57,289 bases of DNA from Devosia sp. (GTDB lineage Bacteria; Pseudomonadota; Alphaproteobacteria; Rhizobiales; Devosiaceae). Made by a program: the position numbers and the translations under genes. Position 1 is the first letter of the stretch, and every line of letters begins with the position of its first letter. Positions 9,256 to 17,180 of this stretch are shown piece by piece. The stretch covers positions 1 to 57,289 of the forward strand of contig NZ_JAUYGL010000228.1 in assembly GCF_030689745.1 (NCBI RefSeq), given 5' to 3'. Under the pieces are notes generated by a model. That model was not told the origin of the DNA. It did not search any database and was given only the letters and a program-made list of their open reading frames with translations.

Positions 9256-9321
9256 GTTTGTCGAAACGCGACCACACTATTCGTGGTGCAGTGTGTTGCC
9301 GTCGCGTTGCGACCGACAAAC
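9256..9321 (-). promoter_or_regulatory. nested hairpin in porin leader
   Basis: Three perfect stems nest inside one another: GTTTGTCG (9256-9263) with CGACAAAC (9314-9321), CGCGAC (9267-9272) with GTCGCG (9301-9306), and CACACT (9273-9278) with AGTGTG (9290-9295). The structure lies 47-112 bases before the porin start codon, so it would be in the mRNA leader. A role in mRNA stability or post-transcriptional control is inferred. An alternative is an independent small RNA. Confidence 0.5.
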
Positions 9322-9348
9322 GATCCCATGCATGGATTCGCAAGACCC

Positions 9349-9376
9349 ACTCTACGCATGGTGAAAGCCGACGCAA
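9349..9376 (-). promoter_or_regulatory. candidate porin promoter
   Basis: On the minus strand, TTGCGT (9371-9376) and TAGAGT (9349-9354) are separated by 16 bases, a fair match to -35 and -10 elements. Transcription would begin near 9342 and include the nested hairpin. Matches of this quality occur by chance, so the call is tentative. Confidence 0.3.
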
Positions 9377-9633
9377 TCACACAAAGGCCGTTTTGCAGCT
9401 CTGCACCGTGGTTGGGATGCGGATGTTGCAGATTCAGCACACACCTGGAAACCATTTGTTAACCGAACTGAATCAAGCGTTAAATTCCGCAGTTTTCCGG
9501 GACTTTTGCCGGCTGGTACTGGCATGAATGGCAGATTGCGGGCAGCAAGCACGGGAAATAGCCGCGCCCTGGTGTGGCGGCAATATGGCGAAATCAGCCG
9601 CTGGCGCGGCGCGGCGCCACATTTGGAGGCAGT

Positions 9634-10377
9634 ATGACAGAGACCAGAAAAGTCGCGGTAATCACCGGCGGTGGCTCGGGGATTGGCAAGGCGGCGGCAC
9701 TGGGATTCGCCGCGCAAAGCTATGACGTGGCGATTTGCGGGCGGCGCCGGGAGGCACTGGAAGCGGTGCGCGTGGCGACCGGGGGCTATGCCGGCGTCTG
9801 CGATGTCGGCGATCCGGCCGCGGTGGCCGATTTCTTCGGCGCGGTGCGCGACACCTATGGCCGCGTTGACGTGGTGTTCAACAATGCCGGGCGGTTTGCG
9901 CCCGCGACGTCGTTTGGCGATCTGGACGTGCAGGTCTGGCAGGACATGATCAATACCAATCTCAACGGCGCCTTCTATGTAGCGCGCGAGGCGTTCCGCA
10001 TGATGCGGGACCAGAGCCCGCAGGGCGGGCGCATTATCAACAATGGTTCGATTTCGGCGCATACCCCGCGCCCCGAGGCGGCGTCCTACACCACTTCCAA
10101 GCATGCCATTACCGGCCTGACCAAATCGATCTCGCTGGATGGGCGCGCGTTCTCGATTGCCTGCGGCCAGCTCGATATCGGCAATGCGGCCACCGACATG
10201 ACCAGCCAGATGAATACCGGATCGCTGCAGGCCAATGGCACGATGATGCCCGAACCGACCTTTGCCGTGCAGCATGTGGTCGATGCCCTGCTCTATATGG
10301 CGGGGCTGCCGCTGAGCGCCAATGTGCAGTTCATGACAGTGATGGCGACCAATATGCCCTATATCGGACGCGGCTAG
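9634..10377 (+). CDS. short-chain dehydrogenase/reductase
   Basis: A 247-residue classical SDR using NAD(P). The Rossmann motif GGGSGIG is near residue 13, NNAGR near 89, and the catalytic YTTSK near 153. The ATG at 9634 is preceded by TTGGAGG. The C-terminal MATNMPYIGRG is typical of a common proteobacterial SDR subgroup of unknown substrate. The last 55 bases of the gene recur 79 bases downstream. It stands alone between the porin and the nag genes, so its pathway cannot be read from context. Confidence 0.88.
   Translation: MTETRKVAVITGGGSGIGKAAALGFAAQSYDVAICGRRREALEAVRVATGGYAGVCDVGDPAAVADFFGAVRDTYGRVDVVFNNAGRFAPATSFGDLDVQVWQDMINTNLNGAFYVAREAFRMMRDQSPQGGRIINNGSISAHTPRPEAASYTTSKHAITGLTKSISLDGRAFSIACGQLDIGNAATDMTSQMNTGSLQANGTMMPEPTFAVQHVVDALLYMAGLPLSANVQFMTVMATNMPYIGRG
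10323..10377 (+). repeat. 55-bp direct repeat, copy 1 (3' end of SDR)
   Basis: The last 18 codons or so of the SDR, including its stop, are matched at 10457-10511 with only three base differences. The encoded NVQFMTVMATNMPYIGRG end is typical for the SDR, so this looks like the original copy. Confidence 0.9.
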
Positions 10378-10411
10378 CCATTCGAGCGTAGCTCTCAAGG
10401 CCTTCTCCCCT

Positions 10412-10436
10412 CAAATCGCTCCACCGGAGCGATTTG
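10412..10436. repeat. palindrome between the duplicated segments
   Basis: An 11-base-pair perfect stem (CAAATCGCTCC, loop ACC, GGAGCGATTTG). It is flanked on the left by the GCCATTCGAGCGT core also found near base 158. It could act as a terminator for the SDR on one strand or nagA on the other, but no T-run follows. It looks like part of a mobile intergenic repeat. Confidence 0.55.
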
Positions 10437-10456
10437 CCCTGCGGGACGGGTCGAAG

Positions 10457-10511
10457 TGTGCAGTTCATGACAGTGATAGCGACCAACATGCCCTATATCG
10501 GACGCGGATAG
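10457..10511 (+). repeat. 55-bp direct repeat, copy 2 (overlaps nagA end)
   Basis: This is a 52/55 match to the SDR 3' end. It is out of any SDR context, and its right part (10493-10511) supplies the last codons and stop of nagA on the opposite strand. Confidence 0.9.
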
Positions 10512-11659
10512 ACCTGGGCGCCACCGATCCAGGTGGCGCGAACGGCGTGATCGTCGCCCAGGTGAACAAAGCTGGCCACGGCGCCGGGCGCCAGATGCCC
10601 GTGGCTGTCGTCAATGCCCAGCGCCTGCGCCGGATAGAGCGAAGCCATGCGGATCGCCTCCTCAATGGGCAGGCCAATGGTGCTGTGCATGAAGATGACG
10701 GCATCGATCATGTCCAGATCGGCTCCCGCCAGCGTGCCATCGGCCAGACGCAGGGCACCAGCTGAGCGGGTAATGGTGCGGCCATTAAGGGTCAGCTCTT
10801 TCAGGTCGGTGCCGGTCTGGGACATGGCATCGGTGACGAGGAAGAGCCGGCCCGGGCCGGTTTTGCCCTGCAGGGCGATCTGAATGGCGGCGGGGTGGAC
10901 ATGGATGCCGTCGGCAATCAGCCCGGCATGAACAGATGGGTTGTGCAGTGTCGCGCCAACCATGCCGGGGGCGCGGTTGCCCAACTGGCTCATGGCATTG
11001 AACAGATGGGTGGTCATGCCGGCGCCAGCGGCGAAGGCTGCGGACGCCATTTCAAAGCTGGCGTCAGAATGGCCCAGACTGACGACAATGCCCGACTCGC
11101 GCAGGGCGGCGATCTGCGCCGGGGTCACGGCTTCGGGGGCCACCGTCACCAGCAGATTGGGCAGGATATCGCGGGCCGCGCGCAGCCGCGCCAGATCGCT
11201 GTCATCCATGGGCCGGAGCAAGGCCGGGTCGTGCGTGCCCTTGCGGGCCAGCGCCAGATGGGGCCCCTCGAGATGCAGACCGATGAAACCGGGAACCGCT
11301 TGGGCCACCGCAGCCTGTCCGGCCGCGATGGCGGCCATATTGACCGCCACCGTATCGCTGATCAGGGTCGGCAGCAGGGCCGTGGTGCCGAACCGGGCAT
11401 GGGCGGCGCAGATGGTGCGGATGCCGGCCAGCGATGGCTCGTTGTTGAACAATACGCCGCCGCCGCCATTGACCTGCAGATCGATAAAGCCGGGCACCAG
11501 GCTGCCGCCATCGAGGCGGACCATTGCCGCGTGGGCCGGCACGGCGCTGGCCGGCACAATGGCCGACACCATGCCGAATTCGAGCAGCAGCGCGGCATCG
11601 TCATGCCAATCGTGTCCGTCAAAGATACGCGCGCCGGCAATGGCGAGGAGATCGCTCAT
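10493..11659 (-). CDS. nagA: N-acetylglucosamine-6-phosphate deacetylase
   Basis: Deacetylates GlcNAc-6-phosphate to glucosamine-6-phosphate in the cytosol. It is a 388-residue amidohydrolase. Landmarks in order are PGFIDLQVNGGGG (near 57), the metal-ligand motif HLEGPHL (near 128), LGHSDA (near 195), THLFNAMSQLGNR, LIADGIHVHP and the catalytic aspartate in LVTDAMSQTG (near 273). Its ATG overlaps the nagB-II stop by four bases (ATGA). The final residues YPRPI and the stop are encoded inside a duplicated fragment of the neighbouring SDR, so the original C-terminus has been replaced. Confidence 0.94.
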   Translation of the reverse strand: MSDLLAIAGARIFDGHDWHDDAALLLEFGMVSAIVPASAVPAHAAMVRLDGGSLVPGFIDLQVNGGGGVLFNNEPSLAGIRTICAAHARFGTTALLPTLISDTVAVNMAAIAAGQAAVAQAVPGFIGLHLEGPHLALARKGTHDPALLRPMDDSDLARLRAARDILPNLLVTVAPEAVTPAQIAALRESGIVVSLGHSDASFEMASAAFAAGAGMTTHLFNAMSQLGNRAPGMVGATLHNPSVHAGLIADGIHVHPAAIQIALQGKTGPGRLFLVTDAMSQTGTDLKELTLNGRTITRSAGALRLADGTLAGADLDMIDAVIFMHSTIGLPIEEAIRMASLYPAQALGIDDSHGHLAPGAVASFVHLGDDHAVRATWIGGAQVYPRPI

Positions 11660-12690
11660 AGCGTTTCAGTGACCTTTTTGAGCGCGACGGGCAGATCGGG
11701 ATTAAAGCCCCGATGGCGCGACAGCGCTTCGACAAACCCATAGAAGGAGACAATCAGCGCCAGCGGGTCGGTGATCGGGTGGCCGGTCGCCGCGAAGGGC
11801 AGCCGGTTGGCCGGTCCGGCCTGATCGCTGGTGAGGAAAGCCAGGGCACCCTGCCCGGCCAGCTTGTGCGTCATCGCGGCGACGGAGCCTTCTGCCGCAT
11901 CGCGCGCCGCCAGACCCAGCACGGCATAGCCGGGGGTGACGATGGCGACGGGGCCATGCATCACTTCGGCGGCGCTATAGGATTCGGCCTGGATATTGCA
12001 GGTTTCCTTGAATTTCAGCGCCGCTTCATTGGCAATGGCCAGGCCGGGACCGCGACCGAGCACATAGAGCGCGTTGTGGCCATCAAGGGCCGCGAGCATC
12101 GCCGACCAATCGCAGGCAACGGCGCGAGACAACGCCTCGGGCAGATCGCTGACGGCGGCGGTCAGCGCATGGTCGCCGCTCCAGCGGGCAATCAGGGCCA
12201 GGCCGGCCACCACCGAGGTGACAAAGGTCTTGGTCGCGGCAACGCTCTGCTCGACCCCGGCATGCAGATCGATGGTGAAATCGGACGCGGCAGCCAGGGG
12301 CGAGCCGGCGGTATTGGTAATGGCAATGGAAATGGCGCCCGAGCGGCGCGCCGACTCGGCCATGCCGACAATGTCGGGCGACTTGCCCGATTGCGAAACC
12401 GCGATCGTGGCGCTGTTGGCCAGCTTGAGATCCTTGCCATAGATCGAGGCAATCGATGGCCCGATCGAGGCCACCGGCAGGCCCAGCGTCAGTTCAATGG
12501 CATATTTGAGATAGGCGCATGCGTGATCGGACGAGCCGCGCGCCACGGTGGCCACCAGGCCCGGATCGCGGGCGCGCAGCACGGCGGCTGTGGCGTCCAG
12601 CACGGGGCCACTGCGATCTAGGAAATTGGCGACAAGAGCGGGGATTTCCTCGATTTCGCGGCGCATATGGGTCGGTTCAGACAGATTCAA
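11656..12690 (-). CDS. SIS-domain glucosamine-6-phosphate deaminase (NagB-II type)
   Basis: A 344-residue protein of two SIS domains, related to the isomerase half of GlmS but without the glutaminase half. Family members in nag operons deaminate glucosamine-6-phosphate to fructose-6-phosphate. The motifs are VARGSSDHAC (near 50), AVSQSGKSPD (near 98), SVAATKTF (near 149) and SYSAAEVMHGP (near 237). The start is TTG, with GGAGG nine bases upstream and a four-base overlap with the gntR stop; an ATG at 12666 is the alternative. It lies between nagR and nagA, consistent with this step. Confidence 0.85.
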   Translation of the reverse strand: MNLSEPTHMRREIEEIPALVANFLDRSGPVLDATAAVLRARDPGLVATVARGSSDHACAYLKYAIELTLGLPVASIGPSIASIYGKDLKLANSATIAVSQSGKSPDIVGMAESARRSGAISIAITNTAGSPLAAASDFTIDLHAGVEQSVAATKTFVTSVVAGLALIARWSGDHALTAAVSDLPEALSRAVACDWSAMLAALDGHNALYVLGRGPGLAIANEAALKFKETCNIQAESYSAAEVMHGPVAIVTPGYAVLGLAARDAAEGSVAAMTHKLAGQGALAFLTSDQAGPANRLPFAATGHPITDPLALIVSFYGFVEALSRHRGFNPDLPVALKKVTETL

Positions 12691-13475
12691 GGCGTTTTGC
12701 CTCCAATGGTGGGCGCTTCGCCGATGCGGAGCTCGGCAACAAAGTCATAGGTATCGCCCCGATAGATGGAGCGGGTGAATTCGATGACCCGCCCGGAGGC
12801 GAGATAGGAGGTCCGCTCGATATTGAGACCGGCCGAGCCGACCGGCACTTCGAGCAGCAGGGCATCCTCCTCAGCCAGATTGGCGGCGCGGATGCGCTGA
12901 ATTGCCCGGGTCGGGCGGTTGCCGGTCTTGTCGAGATGGGTATAGAGCGAATCGCCGATGGCCTCTGGATCGGGCAGCGTGCGCGCCGACAGGCTGGCGC
13001 GTTCGATGGCCAGCGGCGTATCCCCGGTCAGGCGCAGGCGGGCAATGCGGGCCACCAGATCGTCAGATGACAGGCCAAGAATGACGGTCTCTTCGGGCGA
13101 CGGCGCGTAAAGGCCGCGATCGAGCCATTCGGCGTGCACCGCCATGCCACGGCGCGCCATGTCTTCGGTAAAGGAGGTCAGCTGGGACAGCGATTGTTCA
13201 ACGCGATGGGTCAAGGGCGCGACGAAGGTGCCCGATCCATGGCGCTGCACCAGCACGCCCTCCTTGACCAGATGCAACACGGCCTTGCGCACGGTCACCC
13301 GGGATACGTCCACCCTGGTTGCCAGGTCGCGTTCGGAGGGGAGCGCGTCACCGGGATTGATGGCGCCGCGATGGATGGCGTCTTCGATCCAGCGCTTGAG
13401 CTGCAAATAGAGCGGGCCGCCGGCGGGCAGTTGCACCGGGCCGTCGGCAAAGAAGCTGTTCGACAAATCCGTCAC
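12687..13475 (-). CDS. nagR: GntR/HutC-family regulator, NagR-like
   Basis: A 262-residue transcription factor. The N-terminal winged helix (about 20-90) has LPSERDLATRVDVSRVTVRK, and the C-terminal UTRA effector domain (about 105-255) ends with IEFTRSIYRGDTYDF. UTRA domains of this subgroup typically bind GlcN-6-P or GlcNAc-6-P. The GTG start has GAGGGG upstream. As first gene of the nagR-nagB-nagA unit it probably controls that unit and the divergent murQ through the mirrored boxes in the intergenic region. Confidence 0.85.
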   Translation of the reverse strand: MTDLSNSFFADGPVQLPAGGPLYLQLKRWIEDAIHRGAINPGDALPSERDLATRVDVSRVTVRKAVLHLVKEGVLVQRHGSGTFVAPLTHRVEQSLSQLTSFTEDMARRGMAVHAEWLDRGLYAPSPEETVILGLSSDDLVARIARLRLTGDTPLAIERASLSARTLPDPEAIGDSLYTHLDKTGNRPTRAIQRIRAANLAEEDALLLEVPVGSAGLNIERTSYLASGRVIEFTRSIYRGDTYDFVAELRIGEAPTIGGKTP

Positions 13476-13560
13476 TTATCCCCTCGCCCCTTGACGCCCG
13501 GCACTGTGCGGCCAAGCCCTGTTTAGCGTCTGGCTCGCCGGGTGCCAGCCCCTTCATCGT

Positions 13561-13580
13561 ATAATACCAATAAAATACCA
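13561..13580 (-). promoter_or_regulatory. candidate NagR box, nagR side
   Basis: Read on the minus strand this is TGGTATTTTATTGGTATTAT. It matches 18 of 20 bases with the box at 13697-13716 read on the plus strand, so each copy faces its own gene. The position, 85 bases before the nagR start, fits an operator or a shared promoter element. Confidence 0.55.
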
Positions 13581-13696
13581 TTTTCCAACTGATAATCCAC
13601 AACCGGGGCGAATTCGCCGGTCGCACCTGAACATATTTGGGGTTCCACGGCGGGGTTGGGGCTTTCGGACTGAATGGCGATGGTTTGGTGGACAAG

Positions 13697-13716
13697 TGGT
13701 ATTTTTTTGGCATTAT
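13697..13716 (+). promoter_or_regulatory. candidate NagR box, murQ side
   Basis: This is TGGTATTTTTTTGGCATTAT on the plus strand, 22 bases before the murQ start. It mirrors the box at 13561-13580. The short distance to the start codon would let a bound repressor block transcription or initiation. Confidence 0.55.
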
Positions 13717-13738
13717 CGCTGGCGACGGGGAGAACGCC

Positions 13739-14635
13739 ATGAGCACACCGCAGACCGAAATGAGCCATGCCAGTGCCCCGGGCTTTGATACCCGCGCCGA
13801 CAGCGAGGCGCTGGCGATTCTGGCAGCGGCACAGGTCGAGGCGGCCCGGGCCGTTCAGGGCGCGGCCAGCGAGATCGCGGCGGCAGCGCGGCTGGCGGCA
13901 GCCAGTCTGGCGGCGGGCGGCCGGCTGATCTATGCGGCGGCGGGCAGTTCGGGGCTGATGGCGCTGGCCGATGCGTCGGAACTGCCGGGCACGTTCGGCA
14001 TTGCGGGCGAGCGGATCGTGGTGCTGCTGGCGGGCGGGCTGGCGAGCCTGCCGGCACTGCCCGGCGGGCCCGAGGACGACGCCGAGGCGGCGCGGGCGGC
14101 GATTGTTGCCAGCAATGTCGGCCCGCATGATTGCATCATCACCCTGACGGCGAGCGGGCATACGCCCTACCCGCTGGCGGCGGCGGCGGCCGGGCGCGCC
14201 GCCGGGGCGCGGACCATCGGCATCGCCAACAATGCCGGGGCGGCCCTGTTCGGGCAGGTCGACATCGCCATCTGCCTCGCCACACCGCCCGAGGTGATTG
14301 CCGGCTCGACCCGCATGGGTGCGGGCACGGCGCAAAAGATCGCGCTCAACATGCTTTCCACCATGGTGGCGGTGCATTTGGGCCATGTGCATGACGGCTT
14401 CATGGTCAATCTGGTCGCCGACAATGCCAAGCTGCGCGAGCGGGCGCGGCGCATCGTGATGAGCGTGGCCGGGCTGCCCGAGGAACAGGCAGCCCAGTGG
14501 CTGGAGCGCGCCGATGGCTCGGTGAAGCTGGCGATCATGCTGGCGGCTGGTGCTGACGACGTGCCGGGCGCCCGGAACCTGCTGGCCACCCATGACAACC
14601 GGCTGCGCCCGGCGCTGGAGGCGCTAGGGCGTTAG
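13739..14635 (+). CDS. murQ: N-acetylmuramic acid 6-phosphate etherase
   Basis: Cleaves the lactyl ether of MurNAc-6-phosphate, giving GlcNAc-6-phosphate for NagA. It is a 298-residue SIS-domain protein: GRLIYAAAGSSGLMALADASE (about 60-80), TASGHTPYP (near 140), and the family signature EVIAGSTRMGAGTAQKIALN (near 184). The ATG at 13739 has GGGGAG upstream. It is divergent from nagR and overlaps the MYG1-family gene tail-to-tail by 12 bases. Together with nagA and nagB-II it forms a cell-wall amino-sugar recycling set, although no AnmK or transporter is present here. Confidence 0.9.
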   Translation: MSTPQTEMSHASAPGFDTRADSEALAILAAAQVEAARAVQGAASEIAAAARLAAASLAAGGRLIYAAAGSSGLMALADASELPGTFGIAGERIVVLLAGGLASLPALPGGPEDDAEAARAAIVASNVGPHDCIITLTASGHTPYPLAAAAAGRAAGARTIGIANNAGAALFGQVDIAICLATPPEVIAGSTRMGAGTAQKIALNMLSTMVAVHLGHVHDGFMVNLVADNAKLRERARRIVMSVAGLPEEQAAQWLERADGSVKLAIMLAAGADDVPGARNLLATHDNRLRPALEALGR

Positions 14636-15550
14636 CAGCGCTTCGGCCACAGCGAGTTCGGCCATGGCCAGGGCAGCATCCCGGGTCCTGGCGGCGGCGA
14701 TGAAGCGGCCATTGTGGCAAAAGCTCGCGCCGGCGACGCCGCTGGCGGCCTCCAGGTCATCATTGGTGAGACCGGCCCAGGCGGCCGGCAGATCGGCGCG
14801 CACGGCAAAGCCGTCATCGTCCTGCCGGATGGTGGTCAGGCACCAGTCCTGGCCGCGGGGATGCACTACAAACAGCAGGTGATCGGCACCGGCCTTGACC
14901 ACGGAGGGCCGGAACGGCATGCCCATGGGCAGTTCCAGCACGCGCCCGGCCCCGGCATTTTCGATGGCCTGGTGCACCAGGCCATCGGCGCGCAATTTGG
15001 CGGCGCTGCGGGCAATCCGCGCCTCAACGAAACTGCGGGCAATGGCGAGCGCGGCGTGAAACCCGCGATTCTCGGCCTCGGGGTCGGTTTCATCGAACAC
15101 CGGCTTGAGGGTTTCGAGCAGAGCCGGCAGGGTCAGCCCAGCCAGCGGCCCGGCAATCGAGGGGCTGAGCGCGCCATTGTCCATCAGGTCGATGGGCAGC
15201 ACAAAGCTGGTGTCAAAGCTGGCATGGATGGTCTCGACAGCGTCCGCCGGCACGCCCGAAGCCGCCAGACAATCATGGCCGAAATGCTTCCAGACCAGGC
15301 CGAACGAACTGAATGGCTGGCCATCATCGCGCAGCGGCGCGCCGCGCTGGTGGTGATCAAAGATCTGCGCCGCCGCGTCATAGGCGCCGCCGACATCGTA
15401 AATGATGCGATCCGCGCCGGGGGTGATCCATTCCGGCGCCCGGCTGCGCATGATGGCAGCCTGGGGGAACAACCGGGTCAGGATCACGCTGGACAGCAAT
15501 TCGTCGGCATGGAAGCCACCCGAATGGGTGACGAGATATTGGACAGTCAT
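14624..15550 (-). CDS. MYG1-family protein (DHH-like)
   Basis: A 308-residue member of the MYG1 (UPF0160) family, related to DHH phosphoesterases and, in eukaryotes, described as an RNA exonuclease. The opening THSGGFHADE (near residue 7), a YDVGG segment and the metal-binding IFDHHQRG motif (near 68) are intact. GADHLLFVVHPRG lies further on. The ATG at 15550 fits the family start better than the one at 15595, which has no ribosome-binding site. It follows the MaoC gene on the same strand after 60 bases, and its link to the neighbouring catabolic genes is unclear. Confidence 0.83.
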   Translation of the reverse strand: MTVQYLVTHSGGFHADELLSSVILTRLFPQAAIMRSRAPEWITPGADRIIYDVGGAYDAAAQIFDHHQRGAPLRDDGQPFSSFGLVWKHFGHDCLAASGVPADAVETIHASFDTSFVLPIDLMDNGALSPSIAGPLAGLTLPALLETLKPVFDETDPEAENRGFHAALAIARSFVEARIARSAAKLRADGLVHQAIENAGAGRVLELPMGMPFRPSVVKAGADHLLFVVHPRGQDWCLTTIRQDDDGFAVRADLPAAWAGLTNDDLEAASGVAGASFCHNGRFIAAARTRDAALAMAELAVAEALLTP

Positions 15551-15609
15551 GCCGGGATGCGCCTTGTGGTTTGCGGAAGCGCCCCAGATAGCCATTGTGG
15601 CGGCTTAGC

Positions 15610-16059
15610 TCAACCCGCGATTTTCCGCTGGACGAGATAAATGTGGTCGCAGGCCAACACGGTTTCACCGCGCTGGTTGAGCACCCGCACCTGCTCGATG
15701 ATGCGGCCATGATCGGGGCGCTTGGGGTCGGGCTCAAGCCCGGTAATGGTCAGTTCGGTGTGAATGGTATCGCCGATGAATACCGGCTTGGGAAAGCGCA
15801 ACCGCTCATAGCCATAGGTGAAGGATAGCGGGTTGATCACGCTGGCCGTCAGGCCGATGCCGATGGCAAAGGTCATGGTGCCATGGGCTATGCGCTGGCC
15901 CCAGGGCGAATCCTTCATTGCCTCGGCATCCATGTGGTGGGGGAAGAAGTCCCCGGTATGGCCGGCATGAACCACGAAATCGGTTTCGGTAATGGTGCGG
16001 CCATTGGTCTTGCGGACCTCGCCGAGAACATGGTCGTCGAAATAGCGTGGCTGTTCCAT
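15610..16059 (-). CDS. MaoC-family hydratase (first)
   Basis: A 149-residue single hot-dog protein of the MaoC/R-hydratase family, which adds or removes water on enoyl-CoA-like thioesters. The hydratase motif is visible as TDFVVHAGHTGDFFPHH (near 27), with the usual Asp and His, followed by AHGTMTFAIGIGL and FIGDTIHTELTI. Its ATG shares one base with the stop of the SBP-like gene, indicating translational coupling. It is the last member of the Gfo/Idh-MaoC-CaiB-SBP-like-MaoC run. The substrate is unknown. Confidence 0.85.
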   Translation of the reverse strand: MEQPRYFDDHVLGEVRKTNGRTITETDFVVHAGHTGDFFPHHMDAEAMKDSPWGQRIAHGTMTFAIGIGLTASVINPLSFTYGYERLRFPKPVFIGDTIHTELTITGLEPDPKRPDHGRIIEQVRVLNQRGETVLACDHIYLVQRKIAG

Positions 16060-17180
16060 CAGAAGCTCTCCTCAAACAGCGTATTGATCGCCGCGACGAT
16101 GACCGCCGCGTCTTCATGGGCGCGCAGCCCGTGGTTGAGCCGGTGTGACGCGGCATCCTGAAACGCCATATAGCCGTCGTGCCGCGGCCGCAGCCAACCG
16201 CCTTCCAGCGTCGCCCGCGTGTTGCGGTAGAAATTGTCGACGGCGGCGTTGACGCCGTCATCCTCCCAGGCAAGGCCATGGCCCGGCTGTCCGCCCGCCG
16301 TGGCATAGAGGGTGCGCTGCACCTGCTGGCTGGCCACCCAATAGGCGTAGCCGATGGCCGCCTCGCGATGGGGTGAAAAGGCCGACACGGCAATGCCGGT
16401 GCCGCCGACGGCCGAGCCGATCGGCCCTTTGCTGCCAGCGGCCGGAATATCAGCAAATTTCAGCCGATGCGGCCGGAAGCCGGCCAGCGCATAGCTGAGA
16501 TAGCCATAACCCAGCGGCATCAACTGGTACTGATCGGTGCTGGCCATGGCTTCAGACGCCGCAATGGGGTCCATCTCATAGTGTTCGGGCGCGATATGGT
16601 CGGTGACCTGGCGCAGCGTCTCGATCACCCGCACGCTGGCAGCAGTGGCAATCAGCTCGGGCCCGCTGGTGGCGCAGGGCGTGCCCAGATTGGCGGCCAG
16701 GGTATAAAAACTCATCAGCGAATGGGGCGCCCGCATCGGCAGGATGACCTTGCCTTGCCGCGCCAGGGCCGCAGCCTCGGCCCAGCGCGTCACCGGACCA
16801 TCGAGCAGGTCTGGCCGAAACGCCTGCACCTGGGCGGCGGCGTCGATCGGGAAGGCCCATTGGTGCCCGGCATAATCGTAGCTGGCATAGGATGGCCCGA
16901 CGCTGTGTGCCGCCAGTTCGGCGCGCTCGGCCTCGCGACCGGGCACATCCAGCGGCGCCAGGCAGTTCTGCGCGGTAATCTGCCCGACATGGGGGTGATC
17001 GATGACGATCAGATCATATTGCCGGGCCAGTTCCTCAACCGGAAAGGATTCGAAATCCTGCAGGCTCCGCTTGTCCCAGACGATCTTGACGCCGGTTTCG
17101 GTCAACCAGCGCGCCGAGGTCGCCAGCATGGGATCGTAGCCACGGGGGTGGTCCCAGGTCATGCCCTTGAGGGTGATCAT
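16059..17180 (-). CDS. solute-binding-protein-like protein without signal peptide
   Basis: A 373-residue protein that resembles family 1 ABC solute-binding proteins. The N-terminus MITLKGMTWDHPRGYDPM looks like the mature start of such a protein, followed by LIVIDHPHVG, WAFPIDAAAQVQAFRPDLL and GGTGIAVSAFSPHREAAIGYAYW. There is no signal peptide, and the start is fixed by an ATGA overlap with the CoA-transferase gene, so export is not expected. It sits inside an operon of CoA-thioester enzymes and is not next to permeases. A cytosolic ligand-binding or enzymatic role is inferred. No function is known to me. Confidence 0.7.
   Translation of the reverse strand: MITLKGMTWDHPRGYDPMLATSARWLTETGVKIVWDKRSLQDFESFPVEELARQYDLIVIDHPHVGQITAQNCLAPLDVPGREAERAELAAHSVGPSYASYDYAGHQWAFPIDAAAQVQAFRPDLLDGPVTRWAEAAALARQGKVILPMRAPHSLMSFYTLAANLGTPCATSGPELIATAASVRVIETLRQVTDHIAPEHYEMDPIAASEAMASTDQYQLMPLGYGYLSYALAGFRPHRLKFADIPAAGSKGPIGSAVGGTGIAVSAFSPHREAAIGYAYWVASQQVQRTLYATAGGQPGHGLAWEDDGVNAAVDNFYRNTRATLEGGWLRPRHDGYMAFQDAASHRLNHGLRAHEDAAVIVAAINTLFEESF

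Larger units (their letters stand above)
9210..9633. other. porin/SDR divergent intergenic region
   Basis: This 424-base gap has no credible gene. On the minus strand it holds the presumed porin promoter and leader, listed separately. On the plus side only the TTGGAGGCAGT ribosome-binding site of the SDR stands out. Nothing else could be recognised. Confidence 0.6.

Noticed and set aside
7620-9527. A 635-codon open frame on the plus strand across the porin gene
   Set aside because: The minus strand there encodes a porin with signal peptide, ribosome-binding site, promoter and terminator. The plus frame has none and is an antisense artefact of GC-rich coding sequence.
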